The notes under the pieces were generated by a model. It was not told where the DNA came from and made no database searches. It saw only the letters and a program-made list of their open reading frames with translations. The position numbers were made by a program, and so were the translations under genes. A stretch of 64,000 nucleotides of DNA. Origin: RGIG4140 sp045638265 (lineage in GTDB: Bacteria > Pseudomonadota > Alphaproteobacteria > CAAHEQ01 > UBA3637). Of the stretch, positions 18,401 to 26,826 are shown in pieces. Each line of letters opens with the position of its first letter. The first letter of the stretch is position 1. The stretch covers positions 62,001 through 126,000 of the forward strand of contig JAZUBA010000077.1 in assembly GCA_045638265.1 (NCBI GenBank), in the 5' to 3' direction.

Positions 18401-18536
18401 CCCGATGTTTATCCATGGCATACTTATATCCTTGAATGCCGCCGAATGATAACACGCCAACAATGGCTAAAACGCCCAAGATTTCAACCATTGAGCGACC
18501 ACGTTCGTTTTGTGTAATAAGTGCTTTAAATGACAT
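15489..18536 (-). CDS. Giant cysteine-rich protein with type IV prepilin-like N-terminus (second)
   Basis: 1015 residues. The prepilin-type leader is MSFKALITQNERG with the cleavage-like site G13 before RSMVE, and Glu18 is mature position 5. A hydrophobic helix GVLAIVGVLSFGGIQGYKYA follows. The pilin-like head (to about residue 180) contains WVNDVPSAVCQKVL and TAICGES, matching the first protein's head. The remaining 800 or so residues are modules of about 55-60 residues with patterns such as GVCIPC, EQCQSC and CSIAC; they are divergent, unlike the near-identical repeats of the first protein. Probably exported and disulphide-rich. Promoter and operator match those of the first gene. Its specific role is unknown. 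Confidence 0.8.
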   Translation of the reverse strand: MSFKALITQNERGRSMVEILGVLAIVGVLSFGGIQGYKYAMDKHRANDIVNEVNMRATDIWHLYQDGEKELPDSPEADAFPEYGEMTQTGFEILVTSHPPVAFRTWVNDVPSAVCQKVLQENLNDAIQGLKFVQVDNGGGLTRYTGDTAICGESGTMNQMVFTSFLDEDGGAVANEGNGDNNAMESCVENEDCSNLCGIALCDTNTFQCDNACANGQVCKPNEDATSGTCVDCVVNTDCPVRGQICNDLTNTCVTPPDSCELGVTFRSKNGVCIPCEDASNIVIDTEVFEFSDLNIKDELTGVEQCQSCQNTHYVGTNQDGTTFCSIACIKGASYQSSKEGCIPCYNTDGTLNTETHELNNSNSAAFEQCSACGLTWYKYYYSSDCRSTIECSSDQFLGGESDVSRLLCNNCSTNKTIRMYTFFGNSSSNEQNLLQKIKDSCTACPERDSTGAWSKRQIIETSCWPVCEQPEAGSEADVNCTKENATEEEKAKCKRKWQNSNGVCFDANSTTGDTNIGSNERLIDLCQKSGRTVYGGYCVIPIDDCGLGKFKASNGKCRNCTDSDYNFSITVLNEEDSKCVANCHYDEATQKYTSDTSKPSKRYIYTNSSGTNYCYKTCPENQWQNSQGTCFNCSSDPGRYYTGAVGGYGDLGKSLCDSRCPSGEYARKVYEDTGRCLWITCPTVNNVTYFKNKYGECQNCDTASGTSAYGNSRAECHRCDNRIFLQRSGYSWGGYWDNNGSTGLCVSFNPGVSGICNSVELDSIPIPSTLKPSLVSAAADYVSGKYDGLKFRASMTGNCIDCSSQTDVQTTREQCKSCPQRRFSAGANQLGTCSLGQCEENVEFLNINYNCVKCSNSYNRSASEIEVKKKYLCESCENRRIMTQNSTEKSYCVPNDCSLGFEWQTATGGACISCTSTDSKQEIGAESVYREQCEECNRVAYSITDDTKEIWYCSRRQPDNKKYFVNIDGGLTACNTNGDVEIPNTEKAKTICSECLDVAREAYVEDGKAYCSKL

Positions 18537-18574
18537 AATACCTCCAAATTATCTAATAAATACAGTATAACAGC

Positions 18575-18603
18575 ATTGTAATTAAAGGTACGTTTAATTG
18601 CAA
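18575..18603 (-). promoter_or_regulatory. Core promoter of the second prepilin-like gene
   Basis: Reading the minus strand: TTGCAA (18603-18598), 17 bases, TACAAT (18580-18575), 38 bases before the start codon. Preceded by GAAATCG, as at the first gene. The spacer also resembles that promoter (AAA before and TTT after the centre). Confidence 0.75.
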
Positions 18604-18711
18604 CGATTTCAAAAACAAAAGGGAAATGGGATAAAACAGGGGAATATCACAAACAAGCCAATGCTTACAATTCATTCAAATCAAAAAAAATGCAATAAAT
18701 GAAAAAAAAGT

Positions 18712-18741
18712 GTTGCAATTTAACGTACGTTAATATGCAAC
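18712..18741. promoter_or_regulatory. Distal inverted-repeat element (putative operator) of the second prepilin-like gene
   Basis: A 30-bp near-perfect palindrome with arms GTTGCAATTTAACGT and, on the other strand, GTTGCATATTAACGT. Its centre lies about 124 bp upstream of the -35 box, close to the 118 bp at the first gene. On the gene-sense strand the bases just after it (CACTTTTTTTTCATTTA) also resemble the first locus. Confidence 0.75.
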
Positions 18742-18772
18742 ACAGAAGGACTGTTTTTCATCTAATTTATGT

Positions 18773-18804
18773 AAAAAAGGATTACAAAAAATGTAATCCT
18801 TTTC
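18773..18804. terminator. Terminator downstream of secA
   Basis: AAAAGGATTAC pairs with GTAATCCTTTT around a 7-base loop. Read from the secA side it is followed by a run of six Ts. Confidence 0.8.
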
Positions 18805-18832
18805 TTAAATATATAGTCATTCAACTTATTTG

Positions 18833-21445
18833 TTAAACATTAATCGCTCCGCAACAATGTTTGTATTTTTTGCCTGATCCACAAGGACATAAAGCATTTC
18901 TGGAAATAGCTTTTTCCTCATTTTTTTCAATAATGTCAGCGGGGTTTGGATGACTTTCTTGGGTTTGAACCGGTTTCTTTTCTTCAATCTGTAATTGCAT
19001 ATGACAGATAAGTTGTGTTACCCGTTCACGAATACGCTCTAACAAACTTTCAAACAAAATAAAAGCTTCCCGTTTATATTCATTCAACGGATTTTTTTGA
19101 CCGTAAGCTCTTAAATTAATAGATGTTTTCATAAAGTCAAGTGCTTGTAGGTGTTCTTTCCAAGCCGAATCAATTGTTTGAATCAGAATGTTCTTTTCAA
19201 TACTATTTCGCATATCTTCCGGCAAGATTGCCAATTTTTCTTTTAAAGATTTAACGGACATATCACTTAATCGTTCAACCATTGTTTCAGGTGTCATTCC
19301 TGGTTCATTAACCCAGGAGTGGAACGGGATGTCCATTGCCAATAATTTGAAAGTTTCTTCCCGTAATTTATCAGCATCCCAATGTTCGGCAACAGAACGA
19401 CTTGGTGCTAATTGATAAATCATATTTTGAATACAATCATCACGCATATCTTTTAACGTATCAGTAACGGTTTGTGCAACCATTAAATCTTTGCGTTGTT
19501 CATAAATGACTTTGCGTTGGTCATTCATAACATCATCATATTTTAATAAGTTTTTGCGAATGTCAAAATGGAATGATTCTACTTTACGTTGAGCTACGGC
19601 AATACTTTTGCTTAACCAACGATGTTGTAACGGTTCCCCTTTAATCATACCTTTTTGCATAAAACTTTGGAATGTTCCGTTACCAAATATACGCATTAAA
19701 TCGTCATCCAAAGAAATGAAGAAACGAGATAAACCAGGGTCACCCTGACGACCGGAACGTCCTCTCAATTGATTGTCGATTCGTCTGCTTTCATGTCTTT
19801 CAGATCCTAAAACATATAAACCACCGGCATTAAGAGCAATTTCTTTATCTTTGGCAATTTGTTCTTTGATTTCTTCAGCCAAACGTTCTTTATCGGCATC
19901 TGGATTTTTTGCTAATTCCTGAGCCAATTTCATTTCAAAGTTACCACCTAACTGAATATCTGTACCACGACCAGCCATATTTGTTGCAATGGTAACCGCA
20001 CCCGGAACACCGGCTTGTGCAACAATTAATGCTTCTTGTTCATGATGACGAGCATTTAATACGTTAAACGGAATTTTTGTTTTACGTTTTAATAAATCAG
20101 CTAAAATTTCAGATTTTTCAATAGAGGTTGTACCAACTAAAATTGGTTGACGTCTGTCATAAGCCTCTTGAATTTCTTTAATAATGGCATCGTATTTTTC
20201 TTCTGCCGTTGCATAAACCAAATCGTTTTCATCACGACGGGTTGCCGGTTTGTTTGTCGGGATTTCAATAACTTCTAAATGATAAATGCTGTCAAATTCA
20301 GAAGCTTCAGTCATAGCTGTACCTGTCATACCAGCCAATTTCGGATACATACGGAAATAGTTTTGGAATGTGATGGAGGCCAACGTTTGGTTTTCTGCCT
20401 GAATGGTAACGCCTTCTTTTGCTTCAATAGCTTGATGCAAGCCGTCTGAATAACGACGTCCTGCCATCATACGACCTGTAAATTCATCAATGATAACGAC
20501 TTCGTTGTTTTTAACGATGTAATCTTTATCTTTTGTAAACAATGTATGTGCTTTTAAAGCTTGATCAACGTGATGAACAAAGGCAATATTATGTGTTTCA
20601 TATAATCCGCCTTGAATTAATCCTTCACTTTGCAATAATTGTTCAATATATTCCGTACCTGCTTCCGTTAATGTCGCAGAACGGCGTTTTTCGTCTTTTT
20701 CATAATGTTCAGGACGAATGGAACGCATTAATCTGTCAACGGCAATATATCGTTCAGATGAATCTTCTGCCGGACCGGAAATAATTAATGGTGTACGGGC
20801 TTCATCAATCAAAATAGAGTCAACTTCGTCAACGATGGCATAATTAAATGGACGTTGTACCATTTCTCTTAATTCAAAACGCATATTATCACGCAAATAA
20901 TCAAAACCCAATTCGTTGTTAGTAGCGTATGTAATATCGGCATTATAGGCAGCACGACGAGCTTCTGTGGACATATCATGGACAATACAACCAACTGTTA
21001 AACCTAAAAAGCGATAAATTTGTCCCATCCATTCGCTATCACGTTTTGCCAAATAATCATTGACGGTAACAACATGAACACCTTTACCTGTTAATGCGTT
21101 CAAGTAAACGGGTAAAGTTGCAACAAGTGTTTTACCTTCACCGGTACGCATTTCAGCAATTTGACCATTATTTAAAATAATACCGCCCAACAATTGAACG
21201 TCAAACGGACGTAATCCCAAAGTTCTTTTTGCTCCTTCACGAACACTTGCAAATGCTTCCGGTAACAAACTCTCCAAAGATTCACCGTTTTGAATGCGTG
21301 TTTTATATTCTTGTGTTTTATCTCTCAATTGGTCATCTGACAACAATTCATAAGAACTTTCCAAGTCATTGATTTTTGCGACTGTTTTATTAAACTTACG
21401 CAAATAACGGTCATTTGCAGAACCGAAAATTGATTTAAATACCAT
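18833..21445 (-). CDS. secA: Preprotein translocase ATPase SecA
   Basis: 870 residues, full length. Walker A appears in MRTGEGKTLVATLP, the DEAD-like segment in VDEVDSILIDEARTPL, and the helicase motif VI region in QLRGRSGRQGDPG. The C-terminal zinc-binding tail CPCGSGKKYKHCC is intact. SecA drives unfolded preproteins through SecYEG; secE is also in this window. Single gene with a TTGACT-17-TATCTC promoter-like sequence at 21478-21506. Confidence 0.98.
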   Translation of the reverse strand: MVFKSIFGSANDRYLRKFNKTVAKINDLESSYELLSDDQLRDKTQEYKTRIQNGESLESLLPEAFASVREGAKRTLGLRPFDVQLLGGIILNNGQIAEMRTGEGKTLVATLPVYLNALTGKGVHVVTVNDYLAKRDSEWMGQIYRFLGLTVGCIVHDMSTEARRAAYNADITYATNNELGFDYLRDNMRFELREMVQRPFNYAIVDEVDSILIDEARTPLIISGPAEDSSERYIAVDRLMRSIRPEHYEKDEKRRSATLTEAGTEYIEQLLQSEGLIQGGLYETHNIAFVHHVDQALKAHTLFTKDKDYIVKNNEVVIIDEFTGRMMAGRRYSDGLHQAIEAKEGVTIQAENQTLASITFQNYFRMYPKLAGMTGTAMTEASEFDSIYHLEVIEIPTNKPATRRDENDLVYATAEEKYDAIIKEIQEAYDRRQPILVGTTSIEKSEILADLLKRKTKIPFNVLNARHHEQEALIVAQAGVPGAVTIATNMAGRGTDIQLGGNFEMKLAQELAKNPDADKERLAEEIKEQIAKDKEIALNAGGLYVLGSERHESRRIDNQLRGRSGRQGDPGLSRFFISLDDDLMRIFGNGTFQSFMQKGMIKGEPLQHRWLSKSIAVAQRKVESFHFDIRKNLLKYDDVMNDQRKVIYEQRKDLMVAQTVTDTLKDMRDDCIQNMIYQLAPSRSVAEHWDADKLREETFKLLAMDIPFHSWVNEPGMTPETMVERLSDMSVKSLKEKLAILPEDMRNSIEKNILIQTIDSAWKEHLQALDFMKTSINLRAYGQKNPLNEYKREAFILFESLLERIRERVTQLICHMQLQIEEKKPVQTQESHPNPADIIEKNEEKAISRNALCPCGSGKKYKHCCGAINV

Positions 21446-21477
21446 ATTATCCCTTTCAATATCAAAATTATGTATAT

Positions 21478-21506
21478 GAGATAATCTATTTTTAACCGAA
21501 AGTCAA
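21478..21506 (-). promoter_or_regulatory. Probable secA promoter
   Basis: On the minus strand TTGACT (21506-21501), 17 bases, TATCTC (21483-21478), or TTATCT with a 16-base spacer. About 32 bases before the start. Confidence 0.5.
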
Positions 21507-21558
21507 GTGTTTGAATGTGAAAAAAACATAATATACGATGCTTAAAATTATCTTGTTT

Positions 21559-22344
21559 TTATGTGTTTTCAGTTATGTGTGTCAATAATGCTTCAATATC
21601 ATTTACAATAACACTATCTGGAAAAACGTTTAAAAGCGGAGCTTGTTGTTTAATGGCTTCTTTAATATGTGTGTCCTGATGTAAAATACCACCTAATGCC
21701 AACTCAATGTTTAAAAAACTCTGACAAGCTTTAAACAGCGTTTGAAAAGTTCTTTCACCTTCTTTTTTAGTGCTTGCCATATTAACAATAATTTTAATGA
21801 GATGTGCTTTTTTTTGAGCAGATAAAATTTTAATCAATGTATATGCATCAGCCAGTGAAGTCGGTTCTTCATTGCAAACAATTAAAATTGTTCCTGTGCA
21901 ACCTGCAAGTAATGTCATGGATTTATCAATACCTGTGCCTAAATCTAGAATAACTCTGTCATAATGTTGTGCTAGAATATATATATCATCTTTTAATAAT
22001 TGAAGTTTCCCATCTGACAAACCGGTCAAAACCTCATTTGATGACCGTCCGCTTAATATGTCACAAGACAAAGATTCATTATGTGTAACGGCTTGATTTA
22101 TAGGCATATCGCCATCTAAAACGTTTTTGATGTCTTTGGAGGAATTAATGCCCAGTTGAATATCAATATTCGGCAAACCCAAATCCCCGTCAATAAGTAA
22201 AACTTTTTCGCCTTTTTTGGCAAATGCATGTGCTAACGTAATAGATAAAAATGTTTTGCCGACTCCTCCTTTTCCTGAGGCAACAGCTATCATATTTTTT
22301 CCGTTTAAACGATTATATATTTCTTTTGTATCTGATTGTGCCAT
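21559..22344 (-). CDS. flhG: FlhG/FleN-type MinD-like ATPase
   Basis: 261 residues of the MinD/ParA family. The deviant Walker A is ASGKGGVGKTFLS (about 22-34), followed by LLIDGDLGLPNIDIQLG and the Walker B-like VILDLGTGID. The position right after flhF (1-bp gap) identifies it as FlhG, which with FlhF sets number and place of polar flagella. I see no obvious C-terminal membrane-targeting helix. Last gene of the fliFG-flhF-flhG operon. Confidence 0.85.
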   Translation of the reverse strand: MAQSDTKEIYNRLNGKNMIAVASGKGGVGKTFLSITLAHAFAKKGEKVLLIDGDLGLPNIDIQLGINSSKDIKNVLDGDMPINQAVTHNESLSCDILSGRSSNEVLTGLSDGKLQLLKDDIYILAQHYDRVILDLGTGIDKSMTLLAGCTGTILIVCNEEPTSLADAYTLIKILSAQKKAHLIKIIVNMASTKKEGERTFQTLFKACQSFLNIELALGGILHQDTHIKEAIKQQAPLLNVFPDSVIVNDIEALLTHITENT

Positions 22345-22345
22345 A

Positions 22346-23311
22346 TCAATCTTCCTCTTTTTCCACTAAAATACCTTTGACAATACGACTTAAATGTTCC
22401 GGAGTTGCTTTTAACACATAATCAGAAACTTTGCAACTTTTTGTCCAACCGCCCCATTGATAAGAAGAAAAAAGAGCTGTTTGCAATAAACCGCCATAAT
22501 TACGTGCAGTATCTAATTTTGAACCTAATAAAATAGTGCATCCGGCTTTGGCAAATAATACACCTTGCGTTTGTGCTTCTGTACAATCCATACCGGCTTG
22601 TTGAATATAAACCATATTTGCTTCAGATACTTGTGTTTTTATTTGTTTTATTTCGTTCAAATCTTTAATGTCATATGGATTATAAGCCGGTGTATCAATG
22701 AAAATCACATCATAGGATAAACGTAATACCGTAATTGTTTCATTTAATTTAGAAATATCGTTTAAATAAGTACAATGAACATCCAACCATCCCAAATAAC
22801 GAGCTAATTCCAATGCACCGCAAACTTTTTTTCTATCAAGTGTTACACAGGCCACTTTTAATTTGTTCAATTTAGCGTGCATTGCTAATTTTACAACTGT
22901 TGTTGTTTTGCCACAACCGCTATTGCCGATAAAAACATATAATCCGTTTTTTTGAGCAGGCTCAACAGATTTAAAATCATAAATATCATCTAGAACAGAA
23001 ATTAACAATTTTTCTTCCGTTGTTTTACTGCTTCGGCGAACAGTACTGTTGAGTAACCGTATGAAAAACGATTCCGGCAGATGGTGTGTTTCCAAAACCG
23101 ATTGGAAATAAATCAGTCTTTGTTGACTTAACGAATCAGTAGGTGATTGATTGGGTTTTTCTGGAATGTCATTATCGGAGGCAACAATCAAACGAACGGA
23201 ATTATCCGGGGTTCGTACGGATGAAATAATAACAGCATTTTCACCAAAAACTTGACGGACGGAACTCATAGCTTCCGGAATTGTCGGGGCTAAAAATGTT
23301 TTTAATTTCAT
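22346..23311 (-). CDS. flhF: FlhF-type SRP-like GTPase
   Basis: Start chosen at the ATG at 23311 (321 residues), because AAAGGA lies upstream and the ATG overlaps the stop of the fliF-fliG gene by 4 bp; an earlier ATG at 23329 is possible. The N-terminus MKLKTFLAPTIPEAMSSV matches the FlhF start. The P-loop GNSGCGKTTT is at about 129-138. The G2-like LDRKKVCGALE and the G4-like GSKLD are present. The usual G3 motif DTAGR reads DTPAYN, so GTP hydrolysis may be altered. FlhF recruits the first flagellar basal-body parts, notably FliF, to the pole. Its direct coupling to a FliF-FliG fusion supports such a role. Confidence 0.85.
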   Translation of the reverse strand: MKLKTFLAPTIPEAMSSVRQVFGENAVIISSVRTPDNSVRLIVASDNDIPEKPNQSPTDSLSQQRLIYFQSVLETHHLPESFFIRLLNSTVRRSSKTTEEKLLISVLDDIYDFKSVEPAQKNGLYVFIGNSGCGKTTTVVKLAMHAKLNKLKVACVTLDRKKVCGALELARYLGWLDVHCTYLNDISKLNETITVLRLSYDVIFIDTPAYNPYDIKDLNEIKQIKTQVSEANMVYIQQAGMDCTEAQTQGVLFAKAGCTILLGSKLDTARNYGGLLQTALFSSYQWGGWTKSCKVSDYVLKATPEHLSRIVKGILVEKEED

Positions 23312-25197
23312 ACCAGTTTTCCTTTGCATTTTTGAGAATCAATTAAATATTGTGCAATTTGAATAACTGCTCGTTGCGATTCTTCAATATCTTTTAATCG
23401 TTTTGTTTGTGGTGTATTAATTTGTTTTAAAAGATTAGCCCATTTTTGAGGGTCAATCACTTTTGAAAAAGCTTCTTTGGTTGTATTATTTGCATGAGCC
23501 AGTGCCGTTATCAATGTTTTTGTATCAATATGCTTAATCAAAACGGCCAAATCGGTTTCATTCCAAAAAGCAAAATCATTAAATGTAATTAATTGTTTTT
23601 CCAAATTATCCGCTGTTTGAGGTGTGTTTTTTGCCATGCGTATTAATAAATCTTTACAAATAGCCGTATCTACCAAGCTTAAAATAGCAGCTGCTTTTTG
23701 TTCGCCCTGAATAATTTGTTTTTGTGCTATCATATCAATTTGTTCGTTGAGTTGGTTTTCCAAAGCGAATTTTCGCATAGGGGTAATATAGTTTAATGCA
23801 CTTAATCGTACAATAACTTCTGTTGCAAAATCCGGCTTAAAACACATTAATACCTGAGCTGATTTTTTTGTAGAAAGATGATATAAAATTTCAGCAACCG
23901 TTTGAGGATATTCTGATTGCAAATATTCGGAAATGGAATCACTGCTTAACTTATTCAACTTTTGCCAAACGGATTTACCGTGGGCATGAATGTTTAAAGA
24001 TTGTAAAATATAAGAAGCCCGTTCTATCGGTAAGGCATTTTTGATTAAGCCGATAGTTTGTTTATCTGTTGAAATAATGTCTTGTGGTGTTTGCATTTCT
24101 TGAAAAAAACGAAGGAGTATCGGTTGAATTTCTATGGCTTTAACACGACCTAATCCCACCATAATTTTGGATAAAGCTTTTATTTCAGAATCAGTCATTC
24201 GCTTAAATAAAGTTTTAACACATCTATCGCCTAAACACAACAAAACGATACCAGCGTGTTGTACCGGAGAGAACGAATCGTTTTCAATAATGTTTGATTT
24301 GTCATTTTGTGCAAATTGTCTGCGAATTAAGTTAACGGCAACTTCCGGCATTTCCATACACAACTGTCGAATGCGGGTTAATAATGTTTCTTCGGGTTTG
24401 CCGATAATTTGATTTTGATATAAATTTTCATCTTCGGAAAACGGCATTAAACTCAATTTTAACAATTTTTTACGCCGATTAAAGAAATACGGTAAAATAA
24501 CCGCTAATAGTCCAACCATACAAAAAACACAAATAAGTAAAATGGCAATAACTTGTTTGATTTGTGTCGTAAACAAAGGCTCTTTGGCAAAACTCAATGA
24601 TTTTGGAAATTCTATGATTTGAAATGAATCGCCCCGTTCTTTTGAATATCCGATAATGCTTTGTGCTGTTTCAAATAACACATTTTTTTGTTCCTGAAAA
24701 AAATTGGAACGGATTTTATCCTCAATATGTGAAACAAAAACAAGGGCATTTGTTTGTTTAACATCATTTACTGTAAAAGACGTTGTTGTTTTTTCGGAGG
24801 AATACGCATAAGTTGTGTTTGTTACCGTGTTGTTATCTGTCGTTGTCTGGGTATTCTGTTGAATAATAACACCCGTATCGGGCAAAAATTTTTCTGTTGT
24901 AACTTTCTTTTTTTGTATATCCAAATCAGCGTGAACAACAACACGGATATTTTCTTTACCGATAACAGGCGCAAAAAGTTCTGTTACTTTTTTTTCTAAA
25001 AATGTATCATATTCCGGAAAAATAAAGTCTTGGTTTCGTTTCGGCATTTTATTGACAAATTGGCGAATAAACGTTTCTTTGTCATTCACATCCGTTTCTT
25101 TGAGCCATAATGAGGGAGCAAAATACCCAATGCCTGCAATCAGAATAACTCCGATTGACACGTTGCATAAAGTTCGTTTGGTATTCTTTTTCCTCAA
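23308..25197 (-). CDS. Natural fusion of truncated FliF (MS ring) and FliG (rotor)
   Basis: 629 residues from a TTG start after GAGGG. First membrane helix at 12-31. A periplasmic domain at about 60-200 matches only the last FliF ring-building domain: PVIGKENIRVVVHADLD and, near 176-197, AQSIIGYSKERGDSFQIIEF. Second helix at 214-240. Residues 283-295 (MPEVAVNLIRRQF) resemble the FliG-binding tail of FliF. FliG then follows in full order: N-domain from about 310, middle domain with EYPQ (429-432, usually EHPQ), and C-domain from about 498. In the torque helix the usual DDR reads NET (546-548). FliF domains RBM1 and RBM2 are absent, and there is no space upstream for them. First gene of the operon with flhF and flhG. 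Confidence 0.85.
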   Translation of the reverse strand: MRKKNTKRTLCNVSIGVILIAGIGYFAPSLWLKETDVNDKETFIRQFVNKMPKRNQDFIFPEYDTFLEKKVTELFAPVIGKENIRVVVHADLDIQKKKVTTEKFLPDTGVIIQQNTQTTTDNNTVTNTTYAYSSEKTTTSFTVNDVKQTNALVFVSHIEDKIRSNFFQEQKNVLFETAQSIIGYSKERGDSFQIIEFPKSLSFAKEPLFTTQIKQVIAILLICVFCMVGLLAVILPYFFNRRKKLLKLSLMPFSEDENLYQNQIIGKPEETLLTRIRQLCMEMPEVAVNLIRRQFAQNDKSNIIENDSFSPVQHAGIVLLCLGDRCVKTLFKRMTDSEIKALSKIMVGLGRVKAIEIQPILLRFFQEMQTPQDIISTDKQTIGLIKNALPIERASYILQSLNIHAHGKSVWQKLNKLSSDSISEYLQSEYPQTVAEILYHLSTKKSAQVLMCFKPDFATEVIVRLSALNYITPMRKFALENQLNEQIDMIAQKQIIQGEQKAAAILSLVDTAICKDLLIRMAKNTPQTADNLEKQLITFNDFAFWNETDLAVLIKHIDTKTLITALAHANNTTKEAFSKVIDPQKWANLLKQINTPQTKRLKDIEESQRAVIQIAQYLIDSQKCKGKLV

Positions 25198-25353
25198 TGC
25201 ACCCTCGTTTGTTAAAAATTGACTGTATTGTTACAAAAAAGAGTGAAGAATTTGTTAATTAAACACCTGTTTTTGAAAAAAAATTATTTCCAAAAAAAAA
25301 TAATCTTTAATTCCTGTCAAAAGTGTTTTTATCTCAAAAAGATATTGAAAAAA

Positions 25354-25698
25354 TCACTTTAAAAATACTTCATTGATAAGTCTGCCCGATTGTGGATGAA
25401 GAACAATCAATCGGTAATTATCTGTTTTGTTTTTAACTGTTACACATATATGTTCACCGCATGTCAGTATTGAAAAAATATCTTCATCAGCAGTTAAAAA
25501 CCGATTCGTTTTAGTGGTTTCTACACTTGTTGGTAAGTTAGCTGAAACCGATTGTTCTGTTTTAATGACAATATTTTTTGTTTTTAACTTGCTTTGAAAA
25601 TTTTTATCTGATAATTTATAAATAATAAAAGTAAAACCGGCCAACAACAAAATTGTCATAACGGCAACAGAGGCTTTATAAAAGGGAACAAGATTCAT
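25354..25698 (-). CDS. Small single-pass membrane protein of unknown function
   Basis: I use the ATG at 25698 (114 residues) because AAAGGA precedes it; the upstream alternative at 25737 would overlap the rluD start. One N-terminal membrane helix (VAVMTILLLAGFTFIIYKL) is followed by a periplasmic part with a C-terminal segment that includes a Cys pair-like LTCGEHICVTV. Small membrane proteins of this shape are often found next to rluD in alphaproteobacteria, divergently transcribed. No function assigned. Confidence 0.65.
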   Translation of the reverse strand: MNLVPFYKASVAVMTILLLAGFTFIIYKLSDKNFQSKLKTKNIVIKTEQSVSANLPTSVETTKTNRFLTADEDIFSILTCGEHICVTVKNKTDNYRLIVLHPQSGRLINEVFLK

Positions 25699-25729
25699 TT
25701 CAATCCTTTCAAATAAGAGGTAAAAATTT

Positions 25730-26725
25730 ATGGACACTCATTTTGATGCAGTATATGCCGAACAAACACAACTTGTCACGCAAAAAGTGACGGATAACAC
25801 AAAAAATATGCGTATTGATAAATTTTTAAAATTGGAGTTTCCACAATTTTCACGCAATCAACTGATTCGCTTTATAACAACAGACTGTGTTAAAAAACAA
25901 GACGGATCTTTTATTGAAGAAGCTGATTATCAAACCAAAACAGATGAATGTTATACGATAACACCACCTGATGCCGTTCCTGCCGAACCTGTTGCCGAAA
26001 AAATTGAGTTAGATATTTTGTATGAAGATAACGATATTTTGGTTGTGAATAAACCGGCGGGTATGGTTGTTCATCCAGGTGCTGGTAATTATTCAGGAAC
26101 TCTTGTTAATGCTTTGTTGTATCATTGTGTTGAATCGTTATCAGGTATTGGTGGCGTTAAACGACCGGGAATAGTTCACCGAATTGATAAAGACACAAGC
26201 GGTATTTTAGTGGTTGCAAAAAATGATTTTGCTCACAATCATTTGTCTGAACAATTTTCTGCTCATACGATTGAACGTGTCTATCAGGCATTTGTTTGGC
26301 ATTTTGTTCAAAACGAATCGGGAACCGTTGTCGGCAATATCGGACGTAGTTCTTCTGACCGTCAAAAAATGGCCATTGTTAAAGTGGGTGGAAAATCAGC
26401 TATTACACATTATCAACGGAAAGCTGTCTATTATAACGGATTAGTTTCATTGATTCAATGTGTTTTGGAAACTGGGCGTACGCACCAGATTCGTGTTCAT
26501 ATGACATCATTAAATCATTCTTTGATTGGTGATTCGGTTTATGGTCAAGTTCCTAAATCGGCACCGGCTTATTTGCGTTATTTTCCAAGACAGGCATTAC
26601 ATGCCGGCTTTTTAGCTTTTATTCATCCTAAAACAGGGGAACGTATGGCTTTTGAAGCGCCTTTACCAACTGATTTAATTGAATTAAAATCATTTTTAGA
26701 AGAAAATTCAGAAAATATGAAATAA
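25730..26725 (+). CDS. rluD: RluD-type 23S rRNA pseudouridine synthase
   Basis: 331 residues. An S4-like RNA-binding domain (about 27-90; IDKFLKLEFPQFSRNQLIRFI) is followed by the RluA catalytic domain. The catalytic Asp is in GIVHRIDKDTSGILVVAK, and the late motif TGRTHQIRVHM is present. It converts specific uridines to pseudouridine in large-subunit rRNA (helix 69 for RluD). Single gene, divergent from the small membrane protein. RluD versus RluC is judged from length and the S4 domain. Confidence 0.9.
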   Translation: MDTHFDAVYAEQTQLVTQKVTDNTKNMRIDKFLKLEFPQFSRNQLIRFITTDCVKKQDGSFIEEADYQTKTDECYTITPPDAVPAEPVAEKIELDILYEDNDILVVNKPAGMVVHPGAGNYSGTLVNALLYHCVESLSGIGGVKRPGIVHRIDKDTSGILVVAKNDFAHNHLSEQFSAHTIERVYQAFVWHFVQNESGTVVGNIGRSSSDRQKMAIVKVGGKSAITHYQRKAVYYNGLVSLIQCVLETGRTHQIRVHMTSLNHSLIGDSVYGQVPKSAPAYLRYFPRQALHAGFLAFIHPKTGERMAFEAPLPTDLIELKSFLEENSENMK

Positions 26726-26776
26726 ATAGTGGTTATTTTAATAATATGATTAAAATAAGCAATTATAATTGATTCT

Positions 26777-26811
26777 GCGTTACATATTAACTTACCTTTA
26801 ATTGCAATCGC
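26777..26811. repeat. Orphan copy of the GTTGCA-type inverted repeat
   Basis: Inverted repeat with a left arm GCGTTACATATTAAC and a right arm that reads GCGATTGCAATTAAAG on the opposite strand. It matches the distal elements at 9430-9459 and 18712-18741 in length and core (TATTAAC on the left, CTTTA on the right). It lies between the convergent ends of rluD and hisS, with no gene start beside it. Confidence 0.5.
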
Positions 26812-26826
26812 TATTAATTTATTCAT

